DNA of 64,000 nt from Nitrospirae bacterium YQR-1 (lineage in GTDB: Bacteria > Nitrospirota > Thermodesulfovibrionia > Thermodesulfovibrionales > Magnetobacteriaceae): contig JAMOBJ010000018.1 of assembly GCA_039908095.1 (NCBI GenBank), positions 1 through 64,000 of the forward strand. Direction: 5' to 3'. This document shows positions 53,009-61,643 of the stretch, one piece after another (the stretch's first letter is position 1; each line of letters opens with the position of its first letter). Under the pieces are notes generated by a model. That model saw nothing but the letters and a program-made list of their open reading frames with translations, did not search any database and was not told the DNA's origin. The translations under genes were made by a program, and so were the position numbers.

Positions 53009-53262
53009 AAGATTACTCTTTTATAACATAAGAACATATACATTTACAAGGCCGGCTGTTTCGCTGAGAAAATATGAAAGTTGCCAATATCTTTTTTGAT
53101 ATACCTCAAGCATCTGTAACGCAACGCTTCAACTAAACAAATCATCTGTATATCCTGTTAAAGTCTGATATATAAATTTTTTTCTCATTTTTGACGAGTA
53201 CCTGAAAATATGTTAGCAAATAATCAAAAGTACGTCAAATGGCTGGGATAGCTCTGCCCTTT

Positions 53263-54231
53263 TTACGTCTTTTTTACAGCAAAAAATTCCACGACACCGC
53301 CTTTTTTTATCACATATGATTCGTAAAGTGAGAGGAACAGGGATAAGGGTGCAAAAAACATCAATAAAAAAACTATTATAAATATGTATAATCTTGAAAC
53401 ATTCCTAAGGCGCTTTTTTGCCCATTCCATATCAAGGATATATGAGTACAGGAGGTTTTTCCTTATTCCAGAGGAGTTTAAAAGACTTTGCAGCCAGCCA
53501 AACGGTGAGTACTCAAGGTCAAAACGCCGTATTTTTATAATTTTGAAACCATGCTGCTCCAAAACACTTTTCAGGCCGTTTTCGGTAAAGTGTGTAAGGT
53601 GGTAAGGAACATCAAGGTGAAACCAGTTCTCTTTACCATATGATGCCTGAACGCTTGAAAAATCAGGTACGGAAACGACAATAAGGCCGCCGGGTTTTAA
53701 CAGGCTGTTGCACTTATTAAGCATTTCAAGGGGCCATGGCACATGCTCAAGTACGTGGTTTAATGTTATAACATCAAAAGAGGCGGGTTTGAAATTCCAT
53801 GTGTCCGGATGTCCGGATATGCAGTTAATCCTGAAAGTCTCCGACACATTTGCAGCAGTTATTTCATCAAACTCCACGGCGGAGACGTCCCAGCCCTTTT
53901 GTTTCATGATGTAAAGAAACAGGCCGCGTCCGCAGCCTATATCGAGAATCGCTCCGTTTTTAACAAATCGCTCTATACGCCGCCTGCGCAAAACCCTGAA
54001 TATATATATAAAATCCTCGACAAACGGAACGAACCTCCTGCCTTTTTTTTCACGGTACTTGCCGACCTCATAAAGTTTTGCCAGCTCTGAGGAATCGGGT
54101 TGGGGGTAGGTCATACCGGTGTTGCAATTACTGCAGAAAAATACACTGTAGTGTTTATCATTATGTGTAATTTGTGGCAGGCAAGGCTTTGGTATTTGAC
54201 AGCCGCAAAAGTCACAGTTAACGGCAGCCAT
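53263..54231 (-). CDS. SAM-dependent methyltransferase with zinc-ribbon and membrane tail
   Basis: A 322-residue protein: an N-terminal zinc-binding module (CDFCGC and CSNCNTG), a class I methyltransferase domain with motif I AILDIGCGRGLFLYIM (about residue 92), VEFDEITAANV and LNHVLEHVPWP, and one C-terminal membrane helix (about 280-305). This layout is typical of methyltransferases in surface polysaccharide and lipid-linked sugar clusters. No neighbours on the same transcript are certain; 254 bases of featureless DNA separate it from the GT2 gene. Confidence 0.82.
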   Translation of the reverse strand: MAAVNCDFCGCQIPKPCLPQITHNDKHYSVFFCSNCNTGMTYPQPDSSELAKLYEVGKYREKKGRRFVPFVEDFIYIFRVLRRRRIERFVKNGAILDIGCGRGLFLYIMKQKGWDVSAVEFDEITAANVSETFRINCISGHPDTWNFKPASFDVITLNHVLEHVPWPLEMLNKCNSLLKPGGLIVVSVPDFSSVQASYGKENWFHLDVPYHLTHFTENGLKSVLEQHGFKIIKIRRFDLEYSPFGWLQSLLNSSGIRKNLLYSYILDMEWAKKRLRNVSRLYIFIIVFLLMFFAPLSLFLSLYESYVIKKGGVVEFFAVKKT

Positions 54232-54250
54232 CTATTGCTTAAACACTATA

Positions 54251-54541
54251 CTAGTGCCTGATTGTGAAAGTTTCAAACTCCCCCGCATACTCTTGCCACG
54301 TTAACTTTACATTAGTAACAAGACTTCCCGGGGGCCCCTTATAACAGGCTGCCACCACTGCCGCCACCGAGCTTTCAGGCCCCTCAAATACAGCCTCAAC
54401 GTCGCCGTCATTGAGGTTTTTAACCCATCCCCGCACATTTTCCCTCCGTGCGGTTTCCATCGTAAATGACCTGAAACACACACCCTGAACCCTGCCCTCA
54501 ATTATCAGGTGCGCACGCTTATGTTTTGGTCTCTCCGCCAT
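54251..54541 (-). CDS. acyP: Acylphosphatase
   Basis: A 96-residue acylphosphatase that hydrolyses acyl phosphates such as 1,3-bisphosphoglycerate or carbamoyl phosphate. The phosphate loop GRVQGVCFRSF holds the catalytic Arg, and the catalytic Asn is in GWVKNLNDGDVEAVFEG. Length and motifs are ordinary. It is divergent to relA/spoT, with the intervening 135 bases containing two MITE ends. Confidence 0.9.
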   Translation of the reverse strand: MAERPKHKRAHLIIEGRVQGVCFRSFTMETARRENVRGWVKNLNDGDVEAVFEGPESSVAAVVAACYKGPPGSLVTNVKLTWQEYAGEFETFTIRH

Positions 54542-54582
54542 ATAAAGATTATAGCAAAAAGTAAAAAAAAAATCCTCTGTTT

Positions 54583-54628
54583 GATTGCTACTTGGTATTT
54601 AACGATTGACTGCAACTTGGTATTTAAC
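54583..54628 (+). repeat. Two tandem MITE right ends upstream of relA/spoT
   Basis: GATTGCTACTTGGTATTTAAC (54583-54603, one variant base) and GACTGCAACTTGGTATTTAAC (54608-54628) repeat the right terminus of the family twice, 25 bases apart in the same orientation, with no body between them. A TATAAT lies just downstream at 54656-54661. Confidence 0.6.
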
Positions 54629-54676
54629 TACTGTAATAAAATCAAAAAATCATTGTATAATATAATTACTGGTGTT

Positions 54677-56827
54677 ATGAAAGATGAGATAATAAAATTA
54701 GACCGGTTACTCAAGAAGATAGTAGCGTATTCACCGGATGCCAATATCTCGCTGATAAGCAAAGCATATCATTTCACTGAGGAGGCGCACTGTCAACAGT
54801 TACGCAAAGAGGGCAAACCATACTTTGACCATCCTTTTTCTGTGGCATCAATTTTGGCGGATATGCACATGGACTGTAAGACGATTGTGGCTGGTTTTTT
54901 ACACGACACAGTTGAGGACACTGATACCACTGTAGCCGACATAGAAGACATTTTCGGCTCCGACGTTGCCTTTATGGTTACATCTCTGACAAAACTGAAA
55001 CGTATGGAGTTTAAAACACGTGAAGAGGCACAGGCGGAGAACTTCCGGCGTATGTTTATAGCAATGGCGGAGGACGTAAGGGTAGTGCTCATTAAGTTTG
55101 CAGACAGACTCCACAACATGAGGACACTTGCGTTTATGCCTGCAGCAAAGCAAAAGACAATAGCCGCCGAGACCCTTGATATCTATGCTCCCTTAGCGAA
55201 CCGTCTCGGTATGGGATGGCTTAAATCAGAGTTTGAAGACCTTGGGTTTAAGTACCTGTACCAGGAGCTTTATGATGAGTTATATAAAAAGGTGGAAGCC
55301 AAAAAGGAGCTGCGCGAGGCTTTTATAAGAAAACTTGCCGCCACAATAGAGGAGACGGCAGGCCAGCACACGATACCTGCAAGGGTAAGCGGACGCGTTA
55401 AAAACCTCTACGGGATATTTCAGAAAATGCAAAGCCAGAGGATATCCTTTGAAGAGGTAAACGATGTTTTAGGTTTAAGAATCGTAACGCATACCAAAGC
55501 ACAGTGCTATATGATTTTAGGTCTTATCCATTCGTTGTGGGTACCGGTGCCCGGGCGGTTTAAAGACTACGTGGCGATGCCTAAGTCAAACATGTACCAA
55601 TCTCTTCACACCACTGTGCTTGGGCCCAACGGGGAGCGGGTGGAGTTTCAGATCAGAACAGAGGAAATGCACCTTGTTGCAGAAAAGGGCATAGCGGCTC
55701 ACTGGCTATATAAGGAAAAGGAAAAAGAACGTGATAGGAAAACAGATGAGTTGGACTCCACCTATATGGACTGGCTGAAAAACATGGTTGTCCTGCAACG
55801 CGACTCTAACGACGCCCGCGAATTTCTGGAGATGTTCAAAGGCGAGGTGCTCTCAGACGTGGTGTTTGCCTTCACACCGGCAGGGCATATTAAAGAGCTG
55901 CAGGTTGGCTCAACCCCTGTGGATTTTGCCTATGCTGTGCACACTCAGGTTGGTAACAAATGTGCAGGGGCACGTGTAAACGGAAGAATTGTTGCACTTA
56001 AGTACCAATTGCAAAACGGCGATACAGTTGAAATCCTTACATCTCCCTCACACACTCCCAGCAGAGACTGGCTTAACTTTGTCGTTACTCATAAGGCCAA
56101 AAACAGGATACGGCACTGGATTAGAACCGAACAAATGAAGCAAGGTGTTCACCTTGGCTCAAATCTGCTTGAGACTGCCTTTACAAAAAACAACATAAAG
56201 GTCCCTATACTAAAATCTAAAAAGATGCAGGAAGTGGCTGAATCCTTCAACCTCAAAAACGTTGATGAATTACTGTATTCCGTGGGATTTGGGAAAATTA
56301 CCCCAAAACAGATAATAAACCGCATTAACCCTGAGGTTAAAGATGAAACTCCATTTGTTCCCAAAACACACAAGCCAACCGGCAGGCTCAGTGGAGGAAT
56401 TCATATAACCGGCATAGACAACTTGCTTTACACAACAGCAAAGTGCTGCTATCCTGTTCCCGGAGATAAGATAGTCGGCTTTATCACAAAGGGCAAAGGC
56501 GTAACGATTCACAGGGAGGAGTGTAATAATTCACAAAAGCTCTCTTTGGATGAGGCAAGGTTTGTCACTCTGACATGGAACACTGAGACCACATCAACAA
56601 CCACGGCAAGGGTTTATGTTGAAACTATTGACAAACCCGGAATCCTTGCAAGCCTCAGCAATGTAATCTCCACTTTTAATATAAATCTGTCCCATCTTGA
56701 GGCAAGGACGGCTCAGGACAAACATGCCCATTTTGTTTTTACACTTGAGGTTAGCAATAAGACACAACTTGCTAATCTTATCAACAAACTTCTGTCCACA
56801 GATGGGGTAATAAGGGTGTCACGGTAG
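54677..56827 (+). CDS. relA/spoT: Bifunctional (p)ppGpp synthetase/hydrolase RelA/SpoT
   Basis: A 716-residue Rel enzyme with the full domain order: HD hydrolase (FLHDTVEDT near residue 77), synthetase (RVKNLYGIFQKM, DYVAMPKSNMYQSLHTT), TGS (VVFAFTPAGHIKELQVGSTPVDFAYAVH), a helical/zinc-finger region (KCCYPVPGDKIVGFI, HREECNN) and an ACT domain at the end. Both active sites look intact. I start at ATG 54677; an upstream frame from 54509 would add 56 non-family residues and overlap acyP. It makes and degrades the stringent-response alarmone. Confidence 0.93.
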   Translation: MKDEIIKLDRLLKKIVAYSPDANISLISKAYHFTEEAHCQQLRKEGKPYFDHPFSVASILADMHMDCKTIVAGFLHDTVEDTDTTVADIEDIFGSDVAFMVTSLTKLKRMEFKTREEAQAENFRRMFIAMAEDVRVVLIKFADRLHNMRTLAFMPAAKQKTIAAETLDIYAPLANRLGMGWLKSEFEDLGFKYLYQELYDELYKKVEAKKELREAFIRKLAATIEETAGQHTIPARVSGRVKNLYGIFQKMQSQRISFEEVNDVLGLRIVTHTKAQCYMILGLIHSLWVPVPGRFKDYVAMPKSNMYQSLHTTVLGPNGERVEFQIRTEEMHLVAEKGIAAHWLYKEKEKERDRKTDELDSTYMDWLKNMVVLQRDSNDAREFLEMFKGEVLSDVVFAFTPAGHIKELQVGSTPVDFAYAVHTQVGNKCAGARVNGRIVALKYQLQNGDTVEILTSPSHTPSRDWLNFVVTHKAKNRIRHWIRTEQMKQGVHLGSNLLETAFTKNNIKVPILKSKKMQEVAESFNLKNVDELLYSVGFGKITPKQIINRINPEVKDETPFVPKTHKPTGRLSGGIHITGIDNLLYTTAKCCYPVPGDKIVGFITKGKGVTIHREECNNSQKLSLDEARFVTLTWNTETTSTTTARVYVETIDKPGILASLSNVISTFNINLSHLEARTAQDKHAHFVFTLEVSNKTQLANLINKLLSTDGVIRVSR

Positions 56828-56966
56828 GCTGCCCATGTAAAATAAATAGACACTATCTGTGTAAAGTGTTAAACTACTGTCAGAGAAGAGACGATAAGTA
56901 GTTAACGGCTTTGTGGAGGCTTATGGGAATTTATATTAAAGGAATTCCGTAAAAAAGACGAATTCT

Positions 56967-58535
56967 ATGACTGAAAAGAAAACAGATGCGATAACTATTT
57001 TAAAGAAGAGGCTTCAGGACTCAAATGATTTCCCTGCGCTTTCTCGTGCAGTCACAATGGTAAGCCAAAAAGCGTCAAAGTATGAGATAACCTCTATTGC
57101 CGACCTCACCGGCGATATCCTTGATGACATATCAATAACTAATAAGCTGCTGAAAAAGGTTAACACCTTTGCTTATGCCTCAGCTCAGGGAAGCGGCAAG
57201 ATTGATACAATATCAAGAGCTGTGTTTGTTGTTGGATTTGAAAAGGTAAAAAACATAGCACTGTCCTTGTTGCTGTTTGAAAGTTTAAAGGATAAAACAT
57301 CCGCCATGCGCCTTAAGGAAGAAATTCTCGGCTCATATCTAAGCGGTTCCGTTGCGCGGGAGATGGCCGAGGTAACGGGTATCAGAAATACCGAGGAGAT
57401 ATTCATATACTCTGTATTTCATAATTTAGGACGCCTCCTTGTCACCTTTCTCATGCCAAAGGAGGCACAAAATATAAAAATCATGATGGAAAAAAAGAAG
57501 ATGAGCGAGCTTGAGGCCTCAAGAACGGTTTTGGGCAAAAGCTATGAGGATATTGGAATAATTATCGCCGATGACTGGAGTTTTTCTAAGGAGATGCTTC
57601 AGACAATGAAACCCATAAAAGACAAAATCGTGCCGGTTCCCAGATTTGCAATTGAGAAAAAACATACACTGGTTTGTTTTGCCAACGAAATGAGCAGGAT
57701 TCTGATGACTAACAACACTGAGGGTATATCTGAAAGTTTTGCCATGTTTCTGAGACGATATAAAGACTGCTTTGATGTATCCAGAGACAAGATGGCACAT
57801 ATAGCGGATATTTCCATTAAGGACCTCTCTGAGTATATGTCCGGACTTGATCCCAAAATCACTCAAGTATTATCTGTGGAAAAACTAACTGCCGCTGTTG
57901 AGAAATTAAGAGCGCTGGATGAAAACACTATAAAAAAAGCTCAGAGCAAAATAGTGGCGGATGAGCCTAAAATGATAAAAGCTTTGTATTGCTCCGAGTA
58001 CCGGGAAATGCCTGAAAACGCCGATACTCTGCTAAACAAGGGGATAGTGGATATTTCTAATTATATTTTGCAGGGGCGCTCCTTTAATGACATATTAAAT
58101 GCAATAATCCAGGTAATGTACAATGCTATGGGGTTTAGCCGTGTCATTTTTTGTGTTAAAAACACTGCGGATTTTTATGTATCAGGGAGGTACGGCCTTG
58201 GCGACAATATCAAAGAGATAATCCCAGATTTCAAGTTTAAACTTACCGGTGCAAGCGATGTGTTTAATCTGGTACTGTCAAAGAGGACAGATATAATTAT
58301 TCAGGACATAAACGACCCCAACGTCAGGTCACGTATTCCGGATTGGTACAGAAAACTTTTTGATTCACAGACATTTATGTTGCTGCACCTCACAGTTGAT
58401 GATAAACCCATTGGAATTCTCTATGCCGACAAACCCCGTGCAGGGGACATTAAAATACCTCAGGCGATGTTTACCTCTCTTAAAATCCTCAGAGATCATC
58501 TTCTTATGGCTATCAAGAAAAGCCATCACGTTTAA
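56967..58535 (+). CDS. HDOD-GAF signalling protein
   Basis: A 522-residue protein: an N-terminal HDOD domain (about 15-215, with ITNKLLKKVNTFAYAS, GFEKVKNIALSLLLF and FHNLGRLLVTFLMPKEA) and a C-terminal GAF domain (about 370-520). HDOD resembles HD hydrolases but lacks a catalytic His-Asp pair, and serves in signalling or motility control. It follows relA/spoT on the same strand after 139 bases. Partners are unknown. Confidence 0.83.
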   Translation: MTEKKTDAITILKKRLQDSNDFPALSRAVTMVSQKASKYEITSIADLTGDILDDISITNKLLKKVNTFAYASAQGSGKIDTISRAVFVVGFEKVKNIALSLLLFESLKDKTSAMRLKEEILGSYLSGSVAREMAEVTGIRNTEEIFIYSVFHNLGRLLVTFLMPKEAQNIKIMMEKKKMSELEASRTVLGKSYEDIGIIIADDWSFSKEMLQTMKPIKDKIVPVPRFAIEKKHTLVCFANEMSRILMTNNTEGISESFAMFLRRYKDCFDVSRDKMAHIADISIKDLSEYMSGLDPKITQVLSVEKLTAAVEKLRALDENTIKKAQSKIVADEPKMIKALYCSEYREMPENADTLLNKGIVDISNYILQGRSFNDILNAIIQVMYNAMGFSRVIFCVKNTADFYVSGRYGLGDNIKEIIPDFKFKLTGASDVFNLVLSKRTDIIIQDINDPNVRSRIPDWYRKLFDSQTFMLLHLTVDDKPIGILYADKPRAGDIKIPQAMFTSLKILRDHLLMAIKKSHHV

Positions 58536-58538
58536 GGA

Positions 58539-58895
58539 TTATTTCCCTGTTTTTTTCTTTAAAACCGGCTGCAAGTAAACAGATACGGTTTCTCTGCGTT
58601 TATCCGCAGGGGGAGAGGGGAAAACGGTGTATGTCCCCGGCTGCAGGATTTTGCCTGTAATTTCGGTACCCGTGCAGAGAACCTCATTGCCGGTTTTAGT
58701 TGTGCGCTCTAAACAAAAACCATCAGGTGCCCCATCCACCCGTATCACTAAATGAGGAGAGGTTACCTTAACCGGTTTGGATATTTTTTTACCGCTGATA
58801 CCGGCTTCACCCCTGATATAGATGCCGGTTATCTCAAGAGCTGCGGCATCATTCAGAGTTAATGTAAGAAATATTATTAGTAATAGTTTTTTCAT
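58539..58895 (-). CDS. Small secreted protein of unknown function
   Basis: A 118-residue protein with an N-terminal signal peptide (MKKLLLIIFLTLTLNDAAA) and a beta-rich mature part (EITGIYIRGEAGISGKK, VTSPHLVIRVDGAPDG, GKILQPGTYTVFPSPP). It ends three bases from the convergent HDOD gene. Two cysteines (CLERTTKTGNEVLC) could form a disulphide bond. No family recognised. Confidence 0.65.
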   Translation of the reverse strand: MKKLLLIIFLTLTLNDAAALEITGIYIRGEAGISGKKISKPVKVTSPHLVIRVDGAPDGFCLERTTKTGNEVLCTGTEITGKILQPGTYTVFPSPPADKRRETVSVYLQPVLKKKTGK

Positions 58896-58962
58896 CTTTT
58901 GATAATTTCCACCTTTAAAAACGCTGTTTTTCGGTGGCGGGATGTGCCTAAGTGACAGAGGT

Positions 58963-59003
58963 GTGGCAATCCCTGTTTTATCAAATTGATAATGAACATA
59001 TTT
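58963..59003 (+). repeat. Partial copy of the 20203-type palindrome tail
   Basis: GTGGCAATC followed after about 20 bases by AATGAACATA parallels 20293-20331 (GTGGCAATC...ATATGAACATA). Only one arm and its tail are recognisable, so this is a fragment. Confidence 0.4.
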
Positions 59004-59012
59004 CTACCGGTA

Positions 59013-59567
59013 TTATGAGTTTAATGTAAGCACAACACTTTGGCTAATAAATGTCTCAGGAGTTGCCGCCACAGAAAATCCATATTTTTTTGCTATTTCA
59101 AGGGAGTCTTTAAATGCCTTTTCTGAGACGTGTATTTTGGGCTCTGCAATAAACATTTTACCTCCCTGATTTAAAACAGTTTTAACCTGGTTAAACAACC
59201 CATCCTGCTCCGGCACCTCATGAACAACCCAGAAGGCAAGCACAAAATCCACCTTGCCGGTGACCTCTAAGCTATTGTCCTTGCAAAGCACCGTTGAAAT
59301 GCGGCTGTCGACACCTGCCCGTTTTGCTCTTTTTATCAGCACATCAAGCATTTTCTGCTGTAAATCCACAGAGATGACTGCTCCGCCGTCCCCGACAAGT
59401 TTAGCCATCCCGATTGAAAAATATCCCATTCCGCATCCAATATCCAGCACCCTCATCCCTTCCTTTACATAAGGCGACAGAAGTCTTTTGGGTTCATGCA
59501 CAAGGTTTCTCAGCGGATTGTCAAAAGCATAAGCCAGGTACCACGGACAGACATGATGTTTTTTCAC
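59013..59567 (-). CDS. Class I SAM-dependent methyltransferase
   Basis: A 184-residue methyltransferase: motif I VLDIGCGMGYFSIGMA (about residue 40), an acidic SVDLQQKML segment and FVLAFWVVHEVPEQ. The N terminus (HHVCPWYLAYAFDNPLRNLVH) is typical of a small uncharacterised family in anaerobes. The substrate is unknown. It stands alone between the small secreted protein and a dispersed repeat. Confidence 0.78.
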   Translation of the reverse strand: MKKHHVCPWYLAYAFDNPLRNLVHEPKRLLSPYVKEGMRVLDIGCGMGYFSIGMAKLVGDGGAVISVDLQQKMLDVLIKRAKRAGVDSRISTVLCKDNSLEVTGKVDFVLAFWVVHEVPEQDGLFNQVKTVLNQGGKMFIAEPKIHVSEKAFKDSLEIAKKYGFSVAATPETFISQSVVLTLNS

Positions 59568-59579
59568 TGTAATCTCCTT

Positions 59580-59730
59580 ATACTAAGCCGCATTCTATCC
59601 CCTAACCTTTTTGGCGTCATCAAAAGCTCCTCGCCGTACTCTCTCCCCTAAAAGGGGAATCCCCTGTAAGGGGAGCCGTAGCTTTTTTCCTTGCCGCCTG
59701 CGTTTACTTCAGAAGACTGCAACTTAGTAT
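59580..59730 (+). repeat. Dispersed MITE-like repeat, copy beyond dapB
   Basis: Terminal inverted repeats ATACTAAG (59580-59587) and CTTAGTAT (59723-59730). The body has TTTTTGGCGTCATCAAAAGC, a hairpin CCCCTAAAAGGGGAATCCCC, and CTTGCCGCCTGCGTTTACTTC, ending AGACTGCAAC. It is one of the longest and clearest copies. Confidence 0.78.
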
Positions 59731-59761
59731 TAATCAGCATTTATTTAATTGTGGCGGTTAA

Positions 59762-60562
59762 TTACTTCAACCCCAGTACATCTTGCATATCGAATAATCC
59801 TGCCGGTTTGTTCTTAATCCAGACAGCGGCCCGCAACGCACCCCTTGCAAAGGTATCGCGGCTTGAGGCCTTGTGGGTTATCTCAATTCTTTCACCCAGG
59901 CCGCCAAACATTACAGTGTGCTCGCCTACAATATCACCGGCTCTGACTGTCTGGATTCCGATTTCCTTTTTTGATCTTTCCCCGATTATGCCCTTACGCT
60001 CAAAAACGCCAACCTCATTGATATCTCTTCCCAGAGACTCCGCAATTACCTGAGCCATCTTTATAGCAGTTCCGCTGGGGGCGTCCTTTTTAAGTCTGTG
60101 GTGTGCTTCCACTATCTCCACATCGTAGTCATCCCCAAGGGTTGAAGCTACCTCTTTTAATATTCTTAAAAGAAGATTTACTCCCACCGACATGTTGGGA
60201 GCAAACACTATGGGAATAGTCTTAGCGTACTGTTTAAGCTCATCAATTTGCGTGGCACTCAAACCGGTTGTGCCTATCACAACAGGGATTTTCAGTGAGG
60301 CATAGGTTTTTAAGTTTTCCAGTGTTGCCTCCGCCGCCGTAAACTCGATAGCCACATCGGCCGCCTTTAGTGCCTCTGACAAATTACTTATGGAAACTCC
60401 GGTTTTTGCGCCACCTGCCACATCCGCAAAGTCTTTGCCAATTGCGCTGTGTCCGTGTTTCTCAAAAGCTCCGGTAAGGGTTATTTCAGGATGCTCAACC
60501 GCCAACGCCCCTATTCTCTGTCCCATTTTGCCGGATGCTCCGGCTACCGCCACTTTTACCAT
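59762..60562 (-). CDS. dapB: 4-hydroxy-tetrahydrodipicolinate reductase
   Basis: A 266-residue DapB of the lysine/diaminopimelate pathway. It has the Rossmann motif VAVAGASGKMGQRIG at the N terminus, the family signature EAHHRLKKDAPSGTAIKMA (with the catalytic His and Lys), and the central TGLSATQIDEL. The start at 60562 is preceded by GAGGAGG, while the longer frame to 60661 has no family match. It lies one base after the yacG stop and closes the five-gene operon. Confidence 0.93.
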   Translation of the reverse strand: MVKVAVAGASGKMGQRIGALAVEHPEITLTGAFEKHGHSAIGKDFADVAGGAKTGVSISNLSEALKAADVAIEFTAAEATLENLKTYASLKIPVVIGTTGLSATQIDELKQYAKTIPIVFAPNMSVGVNLLLRILKEVASTLGDDYDVEIVEAHHRLKKDAPSGTAIKMAQVIAESLGRDINEVGVFERKGIIGERSKKEIGIQTVRAGDIVGEHTVMFGGLGERIEITHKASSRDTFARGALRAAVWIKNKPAGLFDMQDVLGLK

Positions 60563-60563
60563 C

Positions 60564-60755
60564 TTAATCCTCCTCTGTATCGTCAGGGGGTTCCCCGTTT
60601 TTTGCTTTTTCATCAAGCGGGCCGGCGGCAATCCGGTACTCCCCGTCCGCCCACTTACCAAGGTCCGTTAATTTACACCTTTGCGTACAAAACGGCCTGT
60701 ACGGACTGTCCTGCCACTTAACTTCTTTCCCGCATATCGGACATGTTACCACCAT
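60564..60755 (-). CDS. yacG: YacG-like zinc-binding protein (DNA gyrase inhibitor family)
   Basis: A 63-residue zinc protein with CPICGKEV at residues 5-12 and [21 protein letters not shown], the four-Cys layout of YacG. In Escherichia coli YacG binds and inhibits gyrase B. It overlaps the upstream Gx gene by one base (TGATG) and precedes dapB by one base. The acidic tail contains the ribosome site for dapB. Confidence 0.88.
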   Translation of the reverse strand: MVVTCPICGKEVKWQDSPYRPFCTQRCKLTDLGKWADGEYRIAAGPLDEKAKNGEPPDDTEED

Positions 60756-61276
60756 CAGCTATTGTGTACGTTATCCTGAGTTTTTTTCAAGCGCTCAAGT
60801 GCCATTGCACTAACTATTCCGTTAACTGCACCGGTGAGTGTCCCTAAAAAAATTATAACCGGCGTAATTATCAATATTGCCCTGAGGTTTTGTATAAACA
60901 AGAAATAAGCCGACGTTATTTGCCCCAGGTTGTGAAACAGTGCTCCAATGAGGCTGAGCCCTATTGGGCTGAAGGTGCCCGGCATAATCCTGTAAACAGC
61001 CCCCATTGCCGATATGCTTAGTATGCCCCCACTTAAACTCAGCACAAAGGCCGGCCCTAGAAAAGTTCCGGTTATAACAGAGCCCCCAATCACTCTTATA
61101 AGAGAAACTGTAAATGCAGCCTTGAAGCCGTAAAGAAGCAGCGTAATCAGAACAATTGTGTTAGCCAGACCAAACCTCAGCCACGGCACCGGGGTTGGTA
61201 TAAACCTCTCAAACCCCGAGATGGCAACAGCAAAGGCACTGAGCATTGCAAGAGTGTATTTCTCACGTTGTTGCAT
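60755..61276 (-). CDS. Gx-family small membrane transporter-like protein
   Basis: A 173-residue membrane protein with five to six hydrophobic segments, of the Gx/heptaprenyl diphosphate synthase component I family, related to energy-coupling-factor S components. The Gly-rich helices ([23 protein letters not shown] split over two helices) are characteristic. Neighbouring apbE points to flavin or another vitamin-like cargo, but this is inference. The start at 61276, inside the NusG-II gene, is preferred (GAGGTG, short spacing) because the longer frame to 61363 overlaps it further. Confidence 0.75.
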   Translation of the reverse strand: MQQREKYTLAMLSAFAVAISGFERFIPTPVPWLRFGLANTIVLITLLLYGFKAAFTVSLIRVIGGSVITGTFLGPAFVLSLSGGILSISAMGAVYRIMPGTFSPIGLSLIGALFHNLGQITSAYFLFIQNLRAILIITPVIIFLGTLTGAVNGIVSAMALERLKKTQDNVHNS

Positions 61277-61643
61277 CAACACCTCGTGTGCCTTTCCCTG
61301 TGCCGTGTTCTTCAACAGTGATGACGGTTTTATTGGGCAGGCATATGATTGCTCCACGGTCAATAAAACCCTGTTTTACACAAATCTTATTTGGACAGTC
61401 GGCTCCTATGACGGCAACCCGCCCGCCTTTTATCTCTATCTCTATAAATTGCAATGTTATCCTTCTGTCCTCATTTAGTGAATACCGATAAAGGAGTTTA
61501 TTGTTGACCTCTATCTTTACAACTCCTCCTGATGTTACCCCTTTAGAGACATGATACAAGCCTGTGAGTGAGATGATTATTAAAAATAAAAAAAGCGCTA
61601 AATCACCAGGGGTCAACCGGTTAGTTAAAATTTTCCTGTTCAA
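61263..61643 (-). CDS. NusG domain II-containing membrane-anchored protein
   Basis: A 126-residue protein: one N-terminal membrane helix (about residues 14-32) and a periplasmic NusG-II type beta domain with the signature GADCPNKICVKQGFIDRGAIICLPNKTVITV, whose Cys pair is typical of the family. It has no transcription role. Such proteins lie next to ApbE and Gx genes in many anaerobes. It overlaps apbE by 23 bases and Gx by 14 bases. Confidence 0.85.
   Translation of the reverse strand: MNRKILTNRLTPGDLALFLFLIIISLTGLYHVSKGVTSGGVVKIEVNNKLLYRYSLNEDRRITLQFIEIEIKGGRVAVIGADCPNKICVKQGFIDRGAIICLPNKTVITVEEHGTGKGTRGVDATT

Noticed and set aside
54509..54676. Longer start for relA/spoT
   Set aside because: Adds 56 residues from repeat DNA and overlaps acyP; ATG 54677 gives the normal family length.
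60563..60661. Longer start for dapB
   Set aside because: The extra residues are the antisense or shifted frame of yacG; ATG 60562 has GAGGAGG and begins at the Rossmann motif.
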